The position numbers were made by a program, and so were the translations under genes. Of a stretch of DNA of 64,000 nt, positions 25,036 to 34,500 are shown in pieces. Numbering within the stretch: position 1 is the first letter of the stretch; every line of letters begins with the position of its first letter. The notes under the pieces are model-generated. The model saw only the letters and a program-made list of their open reading frames with translations, did not search any database and was not told the origin of the DNA. This DNA is from Opitutaceae bacterium (lineage in GTDB: Bacteria > Verrucomicrobiota > Verrucomicrobiia > Opitutales > Opitutaceae), in the NCBI GenBank assembly GCA_041395105.1, contig JAWLBB010000002.1, forward strand, positions 806,001-870,000. Reading direction: 5' to 3'.

Positions 25036-26487
25036 TCACTCCAACCCCGGCGGCAACGTTGCCGGCCGCCGCACTTCGGGGATTTCGATTGAAGCCACCG
25101 GGTAGCTGCAATAATCCGCCGCAAAGAATCCGCACGGCCGATGGTTCCCGCTCAACCCGACCCCCCCGAACGGCACCGCTCCGCTTGCCCCGGTCAGTTG
25201 CTGATTCCAATTGATCAACCCCGCCCGGATGCGCCTCCGGAACACCTCATAGGCCTCGCGGTCGTCACTGATCAGTCCGGCCGCCAGTCCAAAGACCGTC
25301 CGGTTCGCCTCCTCAATCGCCGCATCGAAGGTATCGACCCGAATCACCTGAAGAAGCGGTCCAAAGACCTCGCCATCTTCCCGCTCCACCATCTCGGTCA
25401 CATCAATGATCCCCGGCGAAAGCAACCCCGAGCCCGCTCGCAACCTCCGCGATTCCAGAAGAGACCGGCCTCCGCGCGCCACCCATCCGGCCTGCGCCTT
25501 CAGAACCGCCTCTGCAGCCACTGGCGAAATAACCGGACCCATGAAGGGTTCGGGCCGCTCCGTGTGGTGACCGACCCGGATCCTCGCCGCCCCCGTCACC
25601 AGAGCCTCAAGAAACGCGTCCCCCGCCTCCGCTCGCTCGACGATGAGGCGCCGGGCACAGGTGCAGCGCTGCCCGGCTGAAAGAAACGCCGATTGCAGGG
25701 TGAGCAGAACCGCCGCCTCCCGGTCCACGACCCGGTGAACGATCAGCGGGTTGTTCCCGCCCATCTCCAGGGCAAGGATCTTCTGAGGTGTTCCCGCCAA
25801 CCGGGTATTGATCGCGACACCCGCCCGGGCACTCCCGGTAAAAAAGACCCCATCCACCCCCGGATGCTCGACGAGGTGGGCACCGACGTCCCCGCCGCCC
25901 TGGACCAGGTTGAGCACCCCGGCCGGCAACCCGGCCTTTTCCCACAACGCCACCGTTTCCTCCGCCACCAGCGGCGCCTGTTCACTCGGTTTGAAAACCA
26001 CCGTATTCCCGGCCAGCAACGCCGGCACGATATGCCCGTTGGGAAGGTGCCCCGGGAAATTGAACGGGCCCAGCACCGCCACCACCCCGTGCGGCCGGAA
26101 ACGGGCCACCGCCGTTCCGCCGACGAACGAAGCGCAGCGGCGCTCGTGGGCCTCGATCGAAAGCTCCACCTTCCCGATCATCGACCTGACCTCCGTCGCC
26201 GCCTCCCAGTCCGGCTTGCCCACTTCGCGCGAGATCGCCAGGGCCATCGCACCGGAATGCTCTTCGAGCAGACCGGCAAAGCGTTCAATGATCTCGCGTC
26301 GCTGACTCAATTCCTGCTTAGCCCAGTCCGCGGCCGCCACCCGGGCCGCGGCCACCGCCGCATCAATCTCCTGCGGCCGGGCCGTGCACCCTTTCCAGAC
26401 AACCTGGCCGGTCACCGGATCGGTCGACCCCAGCTCCGGCCCGGCTTCATGTATCCATTTATTGTATATAAATAGGCCCCGACTCAC
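25036..26487 (-). CDS. astD: N-succinylglutamate 5-semialdehyde dehydrogenase
   Basis: 483 aa from GTG 26487, preceded at the right distance by GGGAGG on the minus strand; other starts add residues absent from the family. It oxidises N-succinylglutamate semialdehyde to N-succinylglutamate with NAD+ in the arginine succinyltransferase pathway. Signatures: NFPGHLPNGHIVPALLAGNT, LEMGGNNPLIV with the general-base Glu, and SAGQRCTCARR with catalytic Cys. The NGHIVPAL and GNNPL wording is diagnostic of AstD among aldehyde dehydrogenases. astA lies upstream on the same strand, separated by a palindromic repeat pair. Confidence 0.92.
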   Translation of the reverse strand: MSRGLFIYNKWIHEAGPELGSTDPVTGQVVWKGCTARPQEIDAAVAAARVAAADWAKQELSQRREIIERFAGLLEEHSGAMALAISREVGKPDWEAATEVRSMIGKVELSIEAHERRCASFVGGTAVARFRPHGVVAVLGPFNFPGHLPNGHIVPALLAGNTVVFKPSEQAPLVAEETVALWEKAGLPAGVLNLVQGGGDVGAHLVEHPGVDGVFFTGSARAGVAINTRLAGTPQKILALEMGGNNPLIVHRVVDREAAVLLTLQSAFLSAGQRCTCARRLIVERAEAGDAFLEALVTGAARIRVGHHTERPEPFMGPVISPVAAEAVLKAQAGWVARGGRSLLESRRLRAGSGLLSPGIIDVTEMVEREDGEVFGPLLQVIRVDTFDAAIEEANRTVFGLAAGLISDDREAYEVFRRRIRAGLINWNQQLTGASGAVPFGGVGLSGNHRPCGFFAADYCSYPVASIEIPEVRRPATLPPGLE

Positions 26488-26580
26488 AAGGCACCTCCCG
26501 ATCCAGTGAAAACAGGCAAAGGTCATTCCGGATTTCCATGTCTACGGTCAGACATTTATGAAGGTCCAAATCCATTACCC

Positions 26581-26638
26581 GTAGGAGAGGCTTTATGCCT
26601 CGATCACCTGTCCCATCGAGGCATAAAGCCTCTCCTGC
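26581..26638. repeat. Palindromic repeat family A, inverted pair A3
   Basis: Two 24-base family A units face each other (26581-26604 and 26615-26638) around a 10-base spacer, with one mismatch between arms; T replaces C at the same unit position in both arms (GGCTTTATGCC), a compensated change. It lies between astA and astD and can form a 24-bp hairpin in either transcript. The remaining gap bases (26488-26765) show no gene. Confidence 0.9.
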
Positions 26639-26765
26639 ATTTTCGCCATTGGCAGGGTGCCACGTCCCTCGTGCACCTCCCATCAGGTTGAAAGCGTCCA
26701 TGGTCCGACCCGCCCGGAAGCTGTCCGACAAATACTGAAACATGCCCCGTCTCATCGCTTCTTGA

Positions 26766-27794
26766 TCAACCTCTCAGCGGGCTGACCCGCACTTCGTCAC
26801 CCGGCTTCAGAGAACCCTTGTCCGCGTCCTCCATCCGGATGGACAAACGGCCTTCTCCCGCCGCCTCGGCCGCTCCGAGACAACAGCGGAAATCCAGCCC
26901 ACCCCAGGCTATGAGCGAATCGACAGGCCGCTCGCCGATCTCCCCGATCGATTCCAACCTGGCCACCCGACTGGAGGCGATGGTCCGCACCTTCCTGGTC
27001 TCGGCCCGAAGCAGCGGGCCCGCATCGAAGATGTCGACTTCGTTGGCGAAGGTAAAGCCCTCCTCATGGAGCAGGCGAAGAGCCGGCTCGGTGGCCGGAT
27101 GCACCCGGCCGATCACCTTTTGAACCTCCTCCGGCAGAAGGGTCACGTAGATCGGATACTCCGGCATCAGGTCTTCGATGAAGGACTTATTGCCGAGACC
27201 ACTCAGGAAATCCGCAGTCGCAAAATCATTCTGGAAGAAATGACGGCCGACCGATTCCCAGAAGGGCGAGCGACCCGATTCATCGATGAAACCGCGCATC
27301 TCGGAAAGCACTTCCCGATCAAACCGCTGCGGAAACATGGCCATGAAGAGAAAGCGCGAAAGCGATAGCAGGCGCCCCCGGCCCGACCGGCGGCTCGCGG
27401 GGCGAAGATAAAGACTGCAGACCTCCGAAGGCCCCTTGTGGTTGGTCTTGAGATGCAGAACCTCAACCTCCCGATTCAGGTTGAGGGGTTCATGACTGAA
27501 CGTCTCGTGCCTGATCTCGTAGGAGTAAAAGGGATCGAAGCCCCCGACCCGCGCCACGATGCCCGCGGTTCCGGCGATCGCCCCGTCGGCTCCTTCCTCC
27601 AGGACAAAGAGGTAAAACTCCCCTCCGGGCTTGCGGATTCGCGCGTCAAAGGCCCGGAGCGATTCATCAATCTTCTGGGCCAGGACATCGCGATCCGGCG
27701 GCAGGCTGGTCATCCCGCCACGAATCGCACCAGCCATCTCGACAAGCGCATCCAGATCGTCGGGACGGACCGGCCTGACCACCGCCCCGTTCAT
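26766..27794 (-). CDS. astA: Arginine N-succinyltransferase
   Basis: 342 aa. It transfers succinyl from succinyl-CoA to arginine, the first step of the AST pathway. Family features: N-terminal VRPVRPDDLDALVEMA, FVLE near 65, FYSYEIRHETFSHEP, LKTNHKGPSEVCSLYLRP, GRLLSLSRFLFMA and YPIYVTLLPEEVQKVIG. The length matches E. coli AstA (344 aa). The start codon overlaps the stop of the M20 gene (ATGA, 27791-27794), so translation is coupled. astB, astC and astE are not in the window. Confidence 0.95.
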   Translation of the reverse strand: MNGAVVRPVRPDDLDALVEMAGAIRGGMTSLPPDRDVLAQKIDESLRAFDARIRKPGGEFYLFVLEEGADGAIAGTAGIVARVGGFDPFYSYEIRHETFSHEPLNLNREVEVLHLKTNHKGPSEVCSLYLRPASRRSGRGRLLSLSRFLFMAMFPQRFDREVLSEMRGFIDESGRSPFWESVGRHFFQNDFATADFLSGLGNKSFIEDLMPEYPIYVTLLPEEVQKVIGRVHPATEPALRLLHEEGFTFANEVDIFDAGPLLRAETRKVRTIASSRVARLESIGEIGERPVDSLIAWGGLDFRCCLGAAEAAGEGRLSIRMEDADKGSLKPGDEVRVSPLRG

Positions 27795-29050
27795 CTCTTC
27801 ACCCCTCCCGTGGGTTGCTCGATCGACCGGTTCAAGATGGACTCCGGCAAAGCCACCTCGCCCTTGGCCAGCCGCATGAGAAAGAGCGCGGTCAATGAGG
27901 CCCTCTCAACCAGACTGTCAACGAGAACGACCTCCTTTTCGCTGTGGATGAACTCCCCGCGCACCCCCAAAGAGTCGATATTGGGCAGTCCCGCCATGGC
28001 CAGGATATTCCCGTCGCTGCCGCCGCCGGTATCCCGCCAACCGAAATCCAGCCCAAGCGGCCGTCCGCAATCCTGGATGGTGGCAAAAAGCCCCTCCACT
28101 TCAGGCGTGACCTCCTTCGGCCCACGGGAAAATCCTCCCTCCATCTCGACCGCAAATCCCTCGCGCTTCACCACCGGCTCCGCACAGGCCCGCAAACGCC
28201 CCATGACCTCCTCCATCTGGTCCGCCCGCCAGACCCGCACATTGAGTTGCGCCTCCGCTCGGTCCGGGACCACGTTGATCGGGCCGCCGCCCTCGGTCCG
28301 GCCGACATTCACGATCACCCCCTCCATCTGCTGGTTCAACGCCGTCGCCTTGAGCACGATACGGGACAGAGCCTCGATCGCGTTGCGCCCCGCCTCGAAA
28401 TCCCGGCCGACATGAGCGGCCCGCCCTCGAACCCGATAGCTGAAATGCCCGACCCCCATCCGCGAACGGACCATCTGCCCATCCGGGAGGGACGATTCAA
28501 AAACCAGCCCGAAATGGTGCCGCCGGGCCGCCTCAGTGAGGATTGCGGCCGAGCCCGGAGAACCCAATTCCTCGTCGGGCGAGATGAGGATCTCCCAGCC
28601 GATCCGTTCCTTCCACGGGCAGGCCTCGAAGGCAGTCAGGGCGGCCAGCAGCACGACCAGCCCGCCCTTCATGTCGGTCACCCCGGGACCGTGCAGGCGC
28701 CCGTTGTCGAGGACCGTGCACTTCTGAAAGGCACTCTCCGGACCAAAGACCGTATCGAAGTGCCCATTGAAGAGGACCTGAATCGGGGCCTCCGGCCTAC
28801 ACTGCCAGCGCAGCATGACCTCACCCGGCCCGGCCCCCGGGGCCGATTGATCCAGCGGCAGAGTCGAGAACGCCCCCGGCAACCGGTCAAAATCCGCCTG
28901 CACCAGAGCCTGCATGGCCTTGAGCCCGGGACCGTTCAGACTGCCCGAGTTCTGATCCGCCCACCGGACCAGCCGATCGATCATCTCCGGCCGACCCAAC
29001 CGGATTGAATCGAGAAAAGGGGCGTAGGAATTCAGATCGATCAAAGTCAT
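27791..29050 (-). CDS. M20 family metallo-amidohydrolase (carboxypeptidase G2/ArgE/DapE type) coupled to astA
   Basis: 419 aa from ATG 29050 (MTLIDLNSYAPFLDS). M20 metal-binding motifs: LFNGHFDTVFGP, HGPGVTDMKGGLVVLL, SPDEELGSPGS, ESSLPDGQMV and a C-terminal GEFIHSEKE His. No signal peptide, so cytosolic. The stop/start overlap with astA ties it to arginine catabolism. M20 enzymes include succinyl-diaminopimelate desuccinylase, so a role in removing succinyl from succinylornithine or succinylglutamate (the AstE step) is a reasonable inference, but plain carboxypeptidase activity is also possible. Confidence 0.88.
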   Translation of the reverse strand: MTLIDLNSYAPFLDSIRLGRPEMIDRLVRWADQNSGSLNGPGLKAMQALVQADFDRLPGAFSTLPLDQSAPGAGPGEVMLRWQCRPEAPIQVLFNGHFDTVFGPESAFQKCTVLDNGRLHGPGVTDMKGGLVVLLAALTAFEACPWKERIGWEILISPDEELGSPGSAAILTEAARRHHFGLVFESSLPDGQMVRSRMGVGHFSYRVRGRAAHVGRDFEAGRNAIEALSRIVLKATALNQQMEGVIVNVGRTEGGGPINVVPDRAEAQLNVRVWRADQMEEVMGRLRACAEPVVKREGFAVEMEGGFSRGPKEVTPEVEGLFATIQDCGRPLGLDFGWRDTGGGSDGNILAMAGLPNIDSLGVRGEFIHSEKEVVLVDSLVERASLTALFLMRLAKGEVALPESILNRSIEQPTGGVKR

Positions 29051-29237
29051 GGGCACCCCGAAAGATGTCCCACCCGCAACCGGAAGGCAATCCCGCCTGC
29101 AACCGCAGAGCGAATTACAACCTTGGATTGATCCGACGGAAAGGGGTCTCGAAGGAAAGGGGGCAGCTCTGAATGGCGCCAAGATAGGCAGATTCTTTGG
29201 CTCAGAATGGCCATATCCTGATCGTGCAATTGTCTGG

Positions 29238-29303
29238 TGTAGTCGCCCCAGTCTCTTGGGGCGTATCAACGTGGATACGCGGCAAGAGACTGCCGCGGCT
29301 ACA
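29238..29303 (+). repeat. Nested-hairpin repeat family B, copy B4
   Basis: 66 bp, near-identical to copy B3, with hairpins GCCCCAGTCTCTTGGGGC and GCGGCAAGAGACTGCCGC. The gap 29051-29587 contains it and the promoter of the first VapBC module; no other gene was seen. Confidence 0.9.
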
Positions 29304-29549
29304 TCTCGTGATTCATCCTGAACACCCTTATCATCGCCATTCGGGTCGGCCCTTACGCTTTGCTGCTTCAGGTTCGAACCGCGCCGGTTCCGAGAGCGAA
29401 TCCGGATTCCTTCGAGCCGGCCCCCGGCATACATCCAATCCTTGGTTTCCGCGCCATCGCGGCTGAAGAAAACCAAGGCCGTCGATCCCGCTAACAGTCA
29501 GGGCTGATCCTCTTGACCATCCCTTCTCAAGGCCACCACGAGTTACGCT

Positions 29550-29582
29550 TTGACACGAAACCCGTGCACACATATCTTGTGC
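29550..29582 (+). promoter_or_regulatory. Promoter and palindromic operator of VapBC module 1
   Basis: TTGACA (29550-29555), a 17-base spacer and TATCTT (29573-29578). The palindrome GCACA-N7-TGTGC (29566-29582) covers the -10 box. A start site about 7 bases after the -10 falls at 29585, three bases before the antitoxin ATG, so the mRNA would be almost leaderless. VapBC complexes repress their own promoters by binding such palindromes. Confidence 0.6.
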
Positions 29583-29587
29583 GGATT

Positions 29588-29806
29588 ATGAAGAACATCA
29601 CGTTCAGTGCAGATGAAGACCTCGTGGAACGTGCACGGGACATTGCCCGCAGGCGAAAATCGACATTGAACCAGCTTTTCCGTGAGTGGTTGGCCGACCT
29701 CGCGGGGCAGCAGGAGCGAGAGAACCGTCTCCGCGATCTGGATTTGCGACTCGATTACGCACAATCCGGAGGGAAGTTTACCCGGGAGGAGATGAATGCC
29801 CGCTAG
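29588..29806 (+). CDS. VapB-type antitoxin (ribbon-helix-helix-like)
   Basis: 72 aa from ATG 29588 (MKNITFSADEDLVERARDIA). The N-terminal beta strand KNITFSADED and following helices (VERARDIARRRKSTLNQLFREW) have the pattern of a ribbon-helix-helix DNA-binding domain, and the C-terminal tail with Arg-rich and acidic residues should bind the toxin. An upstream in-frame ATG at 29513 lies before the promoter and is rejected. The stop overlaps the toxin gene by 11 bp. The toxin's neighbourhood is consistent with a plasmid- or island-type stabilisation module. Confidence 0.85.
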   Translation: MKNITFSADEDLVERARDIARRRKSTLNQLFREWLADLAGQQERENRLRDLDLRLDYAQSGGKFTREEMNAR

Positions 29807-30209
29807 AGTCTTTCTCGATACGAACGTGGTGGTTTATTCCTTCGATGCCACCGCTCCTGCCAAGCGGCAGCGCGCGCGAGAGATTCTTCGTGGAAGCGGA
29901 TGGTTTGTCAGCTGGCAGGTTGTGCAGGAGTTCGCAAATGTGGCCCTGCACCGGTTCGAGGTGCCGCTGAAGGCCGGAGATCTCAAGGATTATCTGGATC
30001 TGGTGCTCTGGCCGAATTGTGGAGTGTTTCCGTCCGGGACGATTTTCGCCAAGGCTCTGGAGATTCACGCCCGGTTCCAATACCGCCTCTACGACAGTCT
30101 CATCGTGGCATCCGCCCTAGCCGGAGGCGCGTCTATCTTGTATTCCGAAGACCTGCAGGACGGACAGCATGTCGGTCCCCTGCAAATCAAGAATCCGTTT
30201 GCTTCTTGA
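29796..30209 (+). CDS. PIN-domain ribonuclease toxin, VapC type
   Basis: 137 aa. The PIN fold is shown by FLDTNVVVYSFD (first catalytic Asp), WQVVQEFANVA (Glu) and YDSLIVASALAGGASILYSEDLQDG (further acidic residues). VapC toxins cleave tRNA or rRNA when freed from VapB. Start ATG 29796 overlaps the antitoxin gene. The target RNA is unknown. Confidence 0.9.
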   Translation: MPARVFLDTNVVVYSFDATAPAKRQRAREILRGSGWFVSWQVVQEFANVALHRFEVPLKAGDLKDYLDLVLWPNCGVFPSGTIFAKALEIHARFQYRLYDSLIVASALAGGASILYSEDLQDGQHVGPLQIKNPFAS

Positions 30210-30336
30210 GGGCACCCAGCCAAGTCCACGCCATGAGGAGGTCGCGCATCAGGAGAATGCCAACGCCCCCCACAATTGCGTTTTTACGGAATGACCCCTT
30301 CGACCCGCTCCGCCGCCTTCGCCCCTGGAAGATCAA

Positions 30337-30373
30337 TTGACAAGGCAACTTACCGACTGTATGGTTAACCATA
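30337..30373 (+). promoter_or_regulatory. Leaderless promoter and operator of VapBC module 2
   Basis: TTGACA (30337-30342), a 17-base spacer, then TATGGT (30360-30365). The perfect 14-bp palindrome TATGGTTAACCATA (30360-30373) starts with the -10 box and ends with the A of the antitoxin ATG. The predicted start site is at or next to the ATG, with no room for a Shine-Dalgarno sequence. Confidence 0.65.
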
Positions 30374-30597
30374 TGAAGACGACCCTCAATATCAGTGACG
30401 CGACGATGCGGGAGGTGAAGCGCGAAGCGGCACGGCGCCGGAAGACCATGTCTGAAATGGTCGATGCGGCATTGCGCACGATTGTCGAACCGGAAAAGCG
30501 AGACGGAAAACTTCCGCCCCTGCCGAAACTAAGCGGCGGCGGACTTCAGGTGGATGTCGCCGACCGCGAAGCTCTCTACCGCACCATGGGAGGATGA
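30373..30597 (+). CDS. VapB-type antitoxin (ribbon-helix-helix-like)
   Basis: 74 aa from ATG 30373 (MKTTLNISDATMREVKREA). Residues 1-45 have a ribbon-helix-helix pattern (TTLNISDATMREVKREAARR, KTMSEMVDAAL), and the C-terminal part is the flexible toxin-neutralising tail. The stop overlaps the toxin start (ATGA). It is not similar at the sequence level to the first module's antitoxin, so the two modules are independent arrivals and not a tandem duplication. Confidence 0.85.
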   Translation: MKTTLNISDATMREVKREAARRRKTMSEMVDAALRTIVEPEKRDGKLPPLPKLSGGGLQVDVADREALYRTMGG

Positions 30598-31082
30598 CTG
30601 TGTTTGTTGTCGACACGAATATTCTCATCTATGCGGCGGACGGGGACTCGCCGGACCACGCGTCATGCCGCAAGTTGGTCGAAAATTGGCGACCACAGAC
30701 CACCCCGTGGTACCTCACGTGGGGAATTGTCTACGAATTCATTCGGGTCGTCACACACCCACGGGTCCTGAACCTCCCGTTTTCGGTCTCTCAGGCCTGG
30801 TCTTTTCTCGATGCGCTGTTTGCGTCCCCACACCTGCGAATCCTCGTCGAGACCGATCGGCACCGGCATGTTGCAGCCGAGGTTTTCTCTGAAATCCCCG
30901 ACCTAACCGGCAACCTCGCATTTGACGCCCATACGGCAATCCTGATGAGGGAAAACGGGATAAAGACGATTTACACCCGGGACACCGATTTCAGCCGGTT
31001 TCCGTTTCTGACCCGCATCGATCCGGCCACCCCACCCCGGCAACCGTCTACTTCGAGGCGACGCCCTAAAGACCGGACCTGA
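30594..31082 (+). CDS. PIN-domain ribonuclease toxin, VapC type
   Basis: 162 aa. PIN motifs: FVVDTNILIYAADGDSP (Asp), TWGIVYEFIRVVTHPRVL (Glu) and DLTGNLAFDAHTAILMRENG plus TRDTDFSRF (acidic). This arrangement, with THPRV and the NLAFDAH/TRDTDF ending, matches the TA-system VapC subfamily also seen in the third module. It is coupled to the upstream antitoxin by a 4-bp overlap. Confidence 0.9.
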   Translation: MTVFVVDTNILIYAADGDSPDHASCRKLVENWRPQTTPWYLTWGIVYEFIRVVTHPRVLNLPFSVSQAWSFLDALFASPHLRILVETDRHRHVAAEVFSEIPDLTGNLAFDAHTAILMRENGIKTIYTRDTDFSRFPFLTRIDPATPPRQPSTSRRRPKDRT

Positions 31083-31136
31083 CCGGTGGCGTCACCTTTC
31101 CAGGCTCTTTCTTCTTCAGCATCATCGGCCGATCAT

Positions 31137-31229
31137 CAGTGAGGGTCGTTGCCGGCGAAGCCGTAGAGGTTGAGCCCTCCGGCCTCTCCGATCGGGTCGC
31201 GCCGGATGAAGCGACCGAGGGGGAGAAAA
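31137..31229 (-). pseudogene. Relic of an RHS/YD-repeat core domain C-terminus
   Basis: On the minus strand this short open stretch reads LGRFIRRDPIGEAGG then LNLYGFAGNDPH and a TGA stop. That is the hallmark of the RHS-repeat-associated core (GRF..RDPIGE.GGLNLYGF..N.P). Nothing like the several hundred residues of an RHS protein precedes it; the frame begins at the arm of an inverted repeat (31230). It is therefore a fragment left by a rearrangement. The rest of the gap 31083-31502 shows that inverted repeat and no gene. Confidence 0.7.
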
Positions 31230-31349
31230 GGGTCAACGTTCAGAATTCAGAAAACAAACCCGAAGTCCACCGTGCGGAACGGTCAGGAAATGCTTCCGGG
31301 CAGGTTGGTGGTTTCAGCAAGAGAAAAACTGAAAACTGAACGTTGACCC
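31230..31349. repeat. Inverted repeat with 21-base arms
   Basis: The left arm (31230-31250) begins GGGTCAACGTTCAG, and the right arm (31329-31349) is its reverse complement with two mismatches (ending CTGAACGTTGACCC). 78 bases lie between them. The arms resemble the outer arms of family C. It borders the RHS relic. Confidence 0.75.
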
Positions 31350-31502
31350 CTTCTTTGACGTCGTCTCATCAACCCTCCGGGCGGTTGCGAGGCAACCACC
31401 ATCTCCGCGCTTGCGCGCTGCGTCCCGATCCATGTACTGACTCTTGTAGCCGATCGGGTTGGTTGCGGTTTGAACGGCTATTTGGTGAAGGCGCAGTGAC
31501 AT

Positions 31503-34500
31503 TTAGTCGGGAACCTCAGTTGAGCCGGGTTGAATATTGAAAACTGACACCTTTTCAGAGGCGATCCGGATAAAGACTGCCTCGGTGAAGGTGCCACTCA
31601 GGCGATAGGTGCGGATGGCCGGATCGGAGTCCAGGGGATCGCTTGCGACGGGGTCAGGAACCGGGACCCAATCGATGAGATCGAAGCTCGATTCAAGCCC
31701 AACACTCGTGCCGAATGCCGTCGGATTCACGCCCAGATCAATGACAAGGCTGGCGGCTTCCCGACGAATCCGGACAGTGGGCATACCGGTCGCGTCCAGC
31801 GGGTCGGTGCCAAGGGCGAACTCAGCTTCGTTGGAATAGCCATCGCCGTCGGCATCGAAATCCGGTGCTTTTCGTTCTTCGTCGGCCCCTGACATCGCCG
31901 TGGCAGTCCACATTACATAGTCCTGGACAAACCGGGCCAGCAGGCGTTGGTCACGGGCAACCGCCAGATGAACGGTCGACTCCGAAGTCTGGCGATCTCC
32001 GGTCCAGGCATCGAAACGCCAGTGCACGGCCGACTCCGCCTGCAAGTTGACCTCATCTCCAAAAAGGGCCGAACCTGAAGCCGGAACACCGCTGACGGTC
32101 CCCTCTCCCAGTGTCGCGACAGTCACGCTGTAACGCCTCCGACTGAAGGTTGCCGTCACCGACCGATCCCGATCCATCCGAACCGTGGCGACATCAAGCC
32201 CGGTTTCAACATCCCCCGCCCACGAGGTAAACTCGTATCCGTCGGCGGGCTGGGGCGACAGGACCACGACCTGCCCGTTGGCCAGGTCGTTCAGCGGCAA
32301 GCTGGAGTCGACGCGACCCTCGCCGGCGATCTCGATCGAGAGATTCCGCTTCGGTATCCTGACAACCGATACCGCATCGCCCAACACCACGTCGTTCTCG
32401 CTGTTGGCGTCAATCACACTACGGGAAGGACGGATCCGTGCCGCCAGGTAGTAGTCGCCCGGACGCATCGTATCCGGCAATTGAAGGTTGGTGATGGCGG
32501 TATGGTTTGAATCAGCGGAAAGCGCCGGAAGACTCACCCGAAACGATCGTAGAAGATGGCGCCCATCCTCGGGAACACCCCAGACACCCTTTCGAGTGGT
32601 CAGCAGGACGTCGACCTGAAGGTCTCGGGCGGGCAGACCCGATCTGCCGGCATTGCGGAACAGAAGTTCGATCGGGATCGTGTCCCCCACCGACTTGTCA
32701 ACGGCAGGAGCCGTCGCCCGCACCAAGGCGAGGTCGGCGGGCGAGTCCTCATTGGAATCCGCTGCCTCAATCAGAACGGATCGTGAAGAGGCCGAATAAA
32801 TGACCGGACTCTGTGTCATGGCCGTGGTCCTATTGACCGTTGCCAGGGGCTCGGCAGATCCGTGGACCCAGGTTCGGCCGTCGCGGGTCGACGCGATGAC
32901 GGTTGGGTGACTCAGTTCGTAGGGCGCCCGCAGGAAAACAACACCCAGTGGCCCGGAAATCATTCGGGACAAGCCGGAAACGTTTGGATCCAATTCCATT
33001 ACAGTTTCCCAGATGAGACCATCCCGGGAGATACGCACGTCGCCACGGGTCGCACTGATAAGCATTCCATTCCATGAGACGGTCGCCAGGTGACCCCGGT
33101 CGGTGGCGATCCGTTGCCAGTTGATCCCATCGACGGATTGATGAATGGCACCCGGCCGGTCTTCATAGGAGGCGTAGTCGCGCAGGATCAGAAGATCTCC
33201 TGTGACATCAATCTGGGAGACATTACCCGCCGGGTAGCCCGGCGGAGTGATCTCCTCCCACTCAAATCCGTCGGAACTGAGAAAAAGAGCCGTCGAGTTC
33301 AGTTTGATCGTCTGTCCCTTCCATGGCAGTATTCGTCCCGCTTCCTCAGAGGCTGCCACATCGACGGCCGTTGACCGGCTGCCCGGCCTGCCTCGGTCTG
33401 AACCAAGATACCCAAACAAAGAAGCCGGAACGTCGGGCGGATTTCCTGCGGGTCCACGCGAAATCCCTGTCTTGTGATTGTACCAATTGAGTCCGTCGAC
33501 CGAAAGCCAATCGGCAATCGCAAAGAAGTCCGTCCGACTCCGCTCGAACAACCAATAGAGTCTCATGTCCGGAAAATAGACCCATTTGACTCCATTCGGG
33601 CTGAAGAGAATGCCGCCGGCCTCGTCGGTGGCGCAGATACCTGCCGGGGCCACCTGGAAGTGCCGCACGTCCGCCGACGAGGGTGTCTGCATGGCGATCC
33701 AGTCCTGTCCATCGAGGCTGACATAGATGATCCCGTCGGGACCTGCACCGTAGAAGGCACCCTCGAAGAAGGTCATATCGAACAATCGCAGAGTCGACGG
33801 CGGTCCACCGGGCGAACCTCCCAACGCCGCAGTGAGGAACCGGGTTCGAGTCACTTCCAGGCCGCCGGCTGTCTTGCCAACCGCTTCAATCCGATAGTCA
33901 CCAGGTGCCTCAGGGGTGAACTGAACGGACAGGTCCGGGGGGATCAGGGTGGCGAACTCGTTGCCGTTCACGGTGATGATGACCTGCTCAAAAGGATCGC
34001 CCGGGCTGGACGCGAGCAACTCGATCGCGACCGGCGAGTTGGGCAGCACAACCGGTCGACCACTCGGATGAAGAAAGTCCAGAAAGGCTGATTCGGTTTT
34101 CGGTGTCCCCAGCAAAGCCGGCGGTGCGTAACTGCTGATGACGAGAACGGCATCTCCGGCCGCCAAAAGCCTCCAGGGTTCATAGGCCGAAAGGCTATCG
34201 GTGGCCAAGGTCCAATCCACTCCGTTGGTCGATTGGATAATCGATCGATCGCCGATCGCTAGGAAGCGCCCCTGATGGAAGATCAGACTCTGGATCGAAG
34301 CCCCAACCCCCGAAGGGCTTGCTTTGCCTTTCGTCGTCCACGTTCGCCCGTCAGCTGAAGTCTGGATTGTCCCATCCGTACTGAGGGCAATGTGAACGCC
34401 ATTTCCGTAGGCCAGGAAGCTCACATGCTGCAACTCGACTCCCTGCTTCACTGTCCAAGTGATTCCATCTATGGAATAGGCAATGAATTCGCGCCCCGCG

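Noticed and set aside
26488..26526. Upstream start for astD at 26526
   Set aside because: It would add residues absent from the family; GTG 26487 has a good ribosome binding site.
26581..26638. Rho-independent terminator of astA
   Set aside because: The hairpin is strong but no T-run follows on either strand.
31314..31502. Minus-strand open frame reading NPIGYKSQYMDRDAARK
   Set aside because: Short, spans the inverted repeat, no recognised domain; could be relic DNA but not supportable as a gene.
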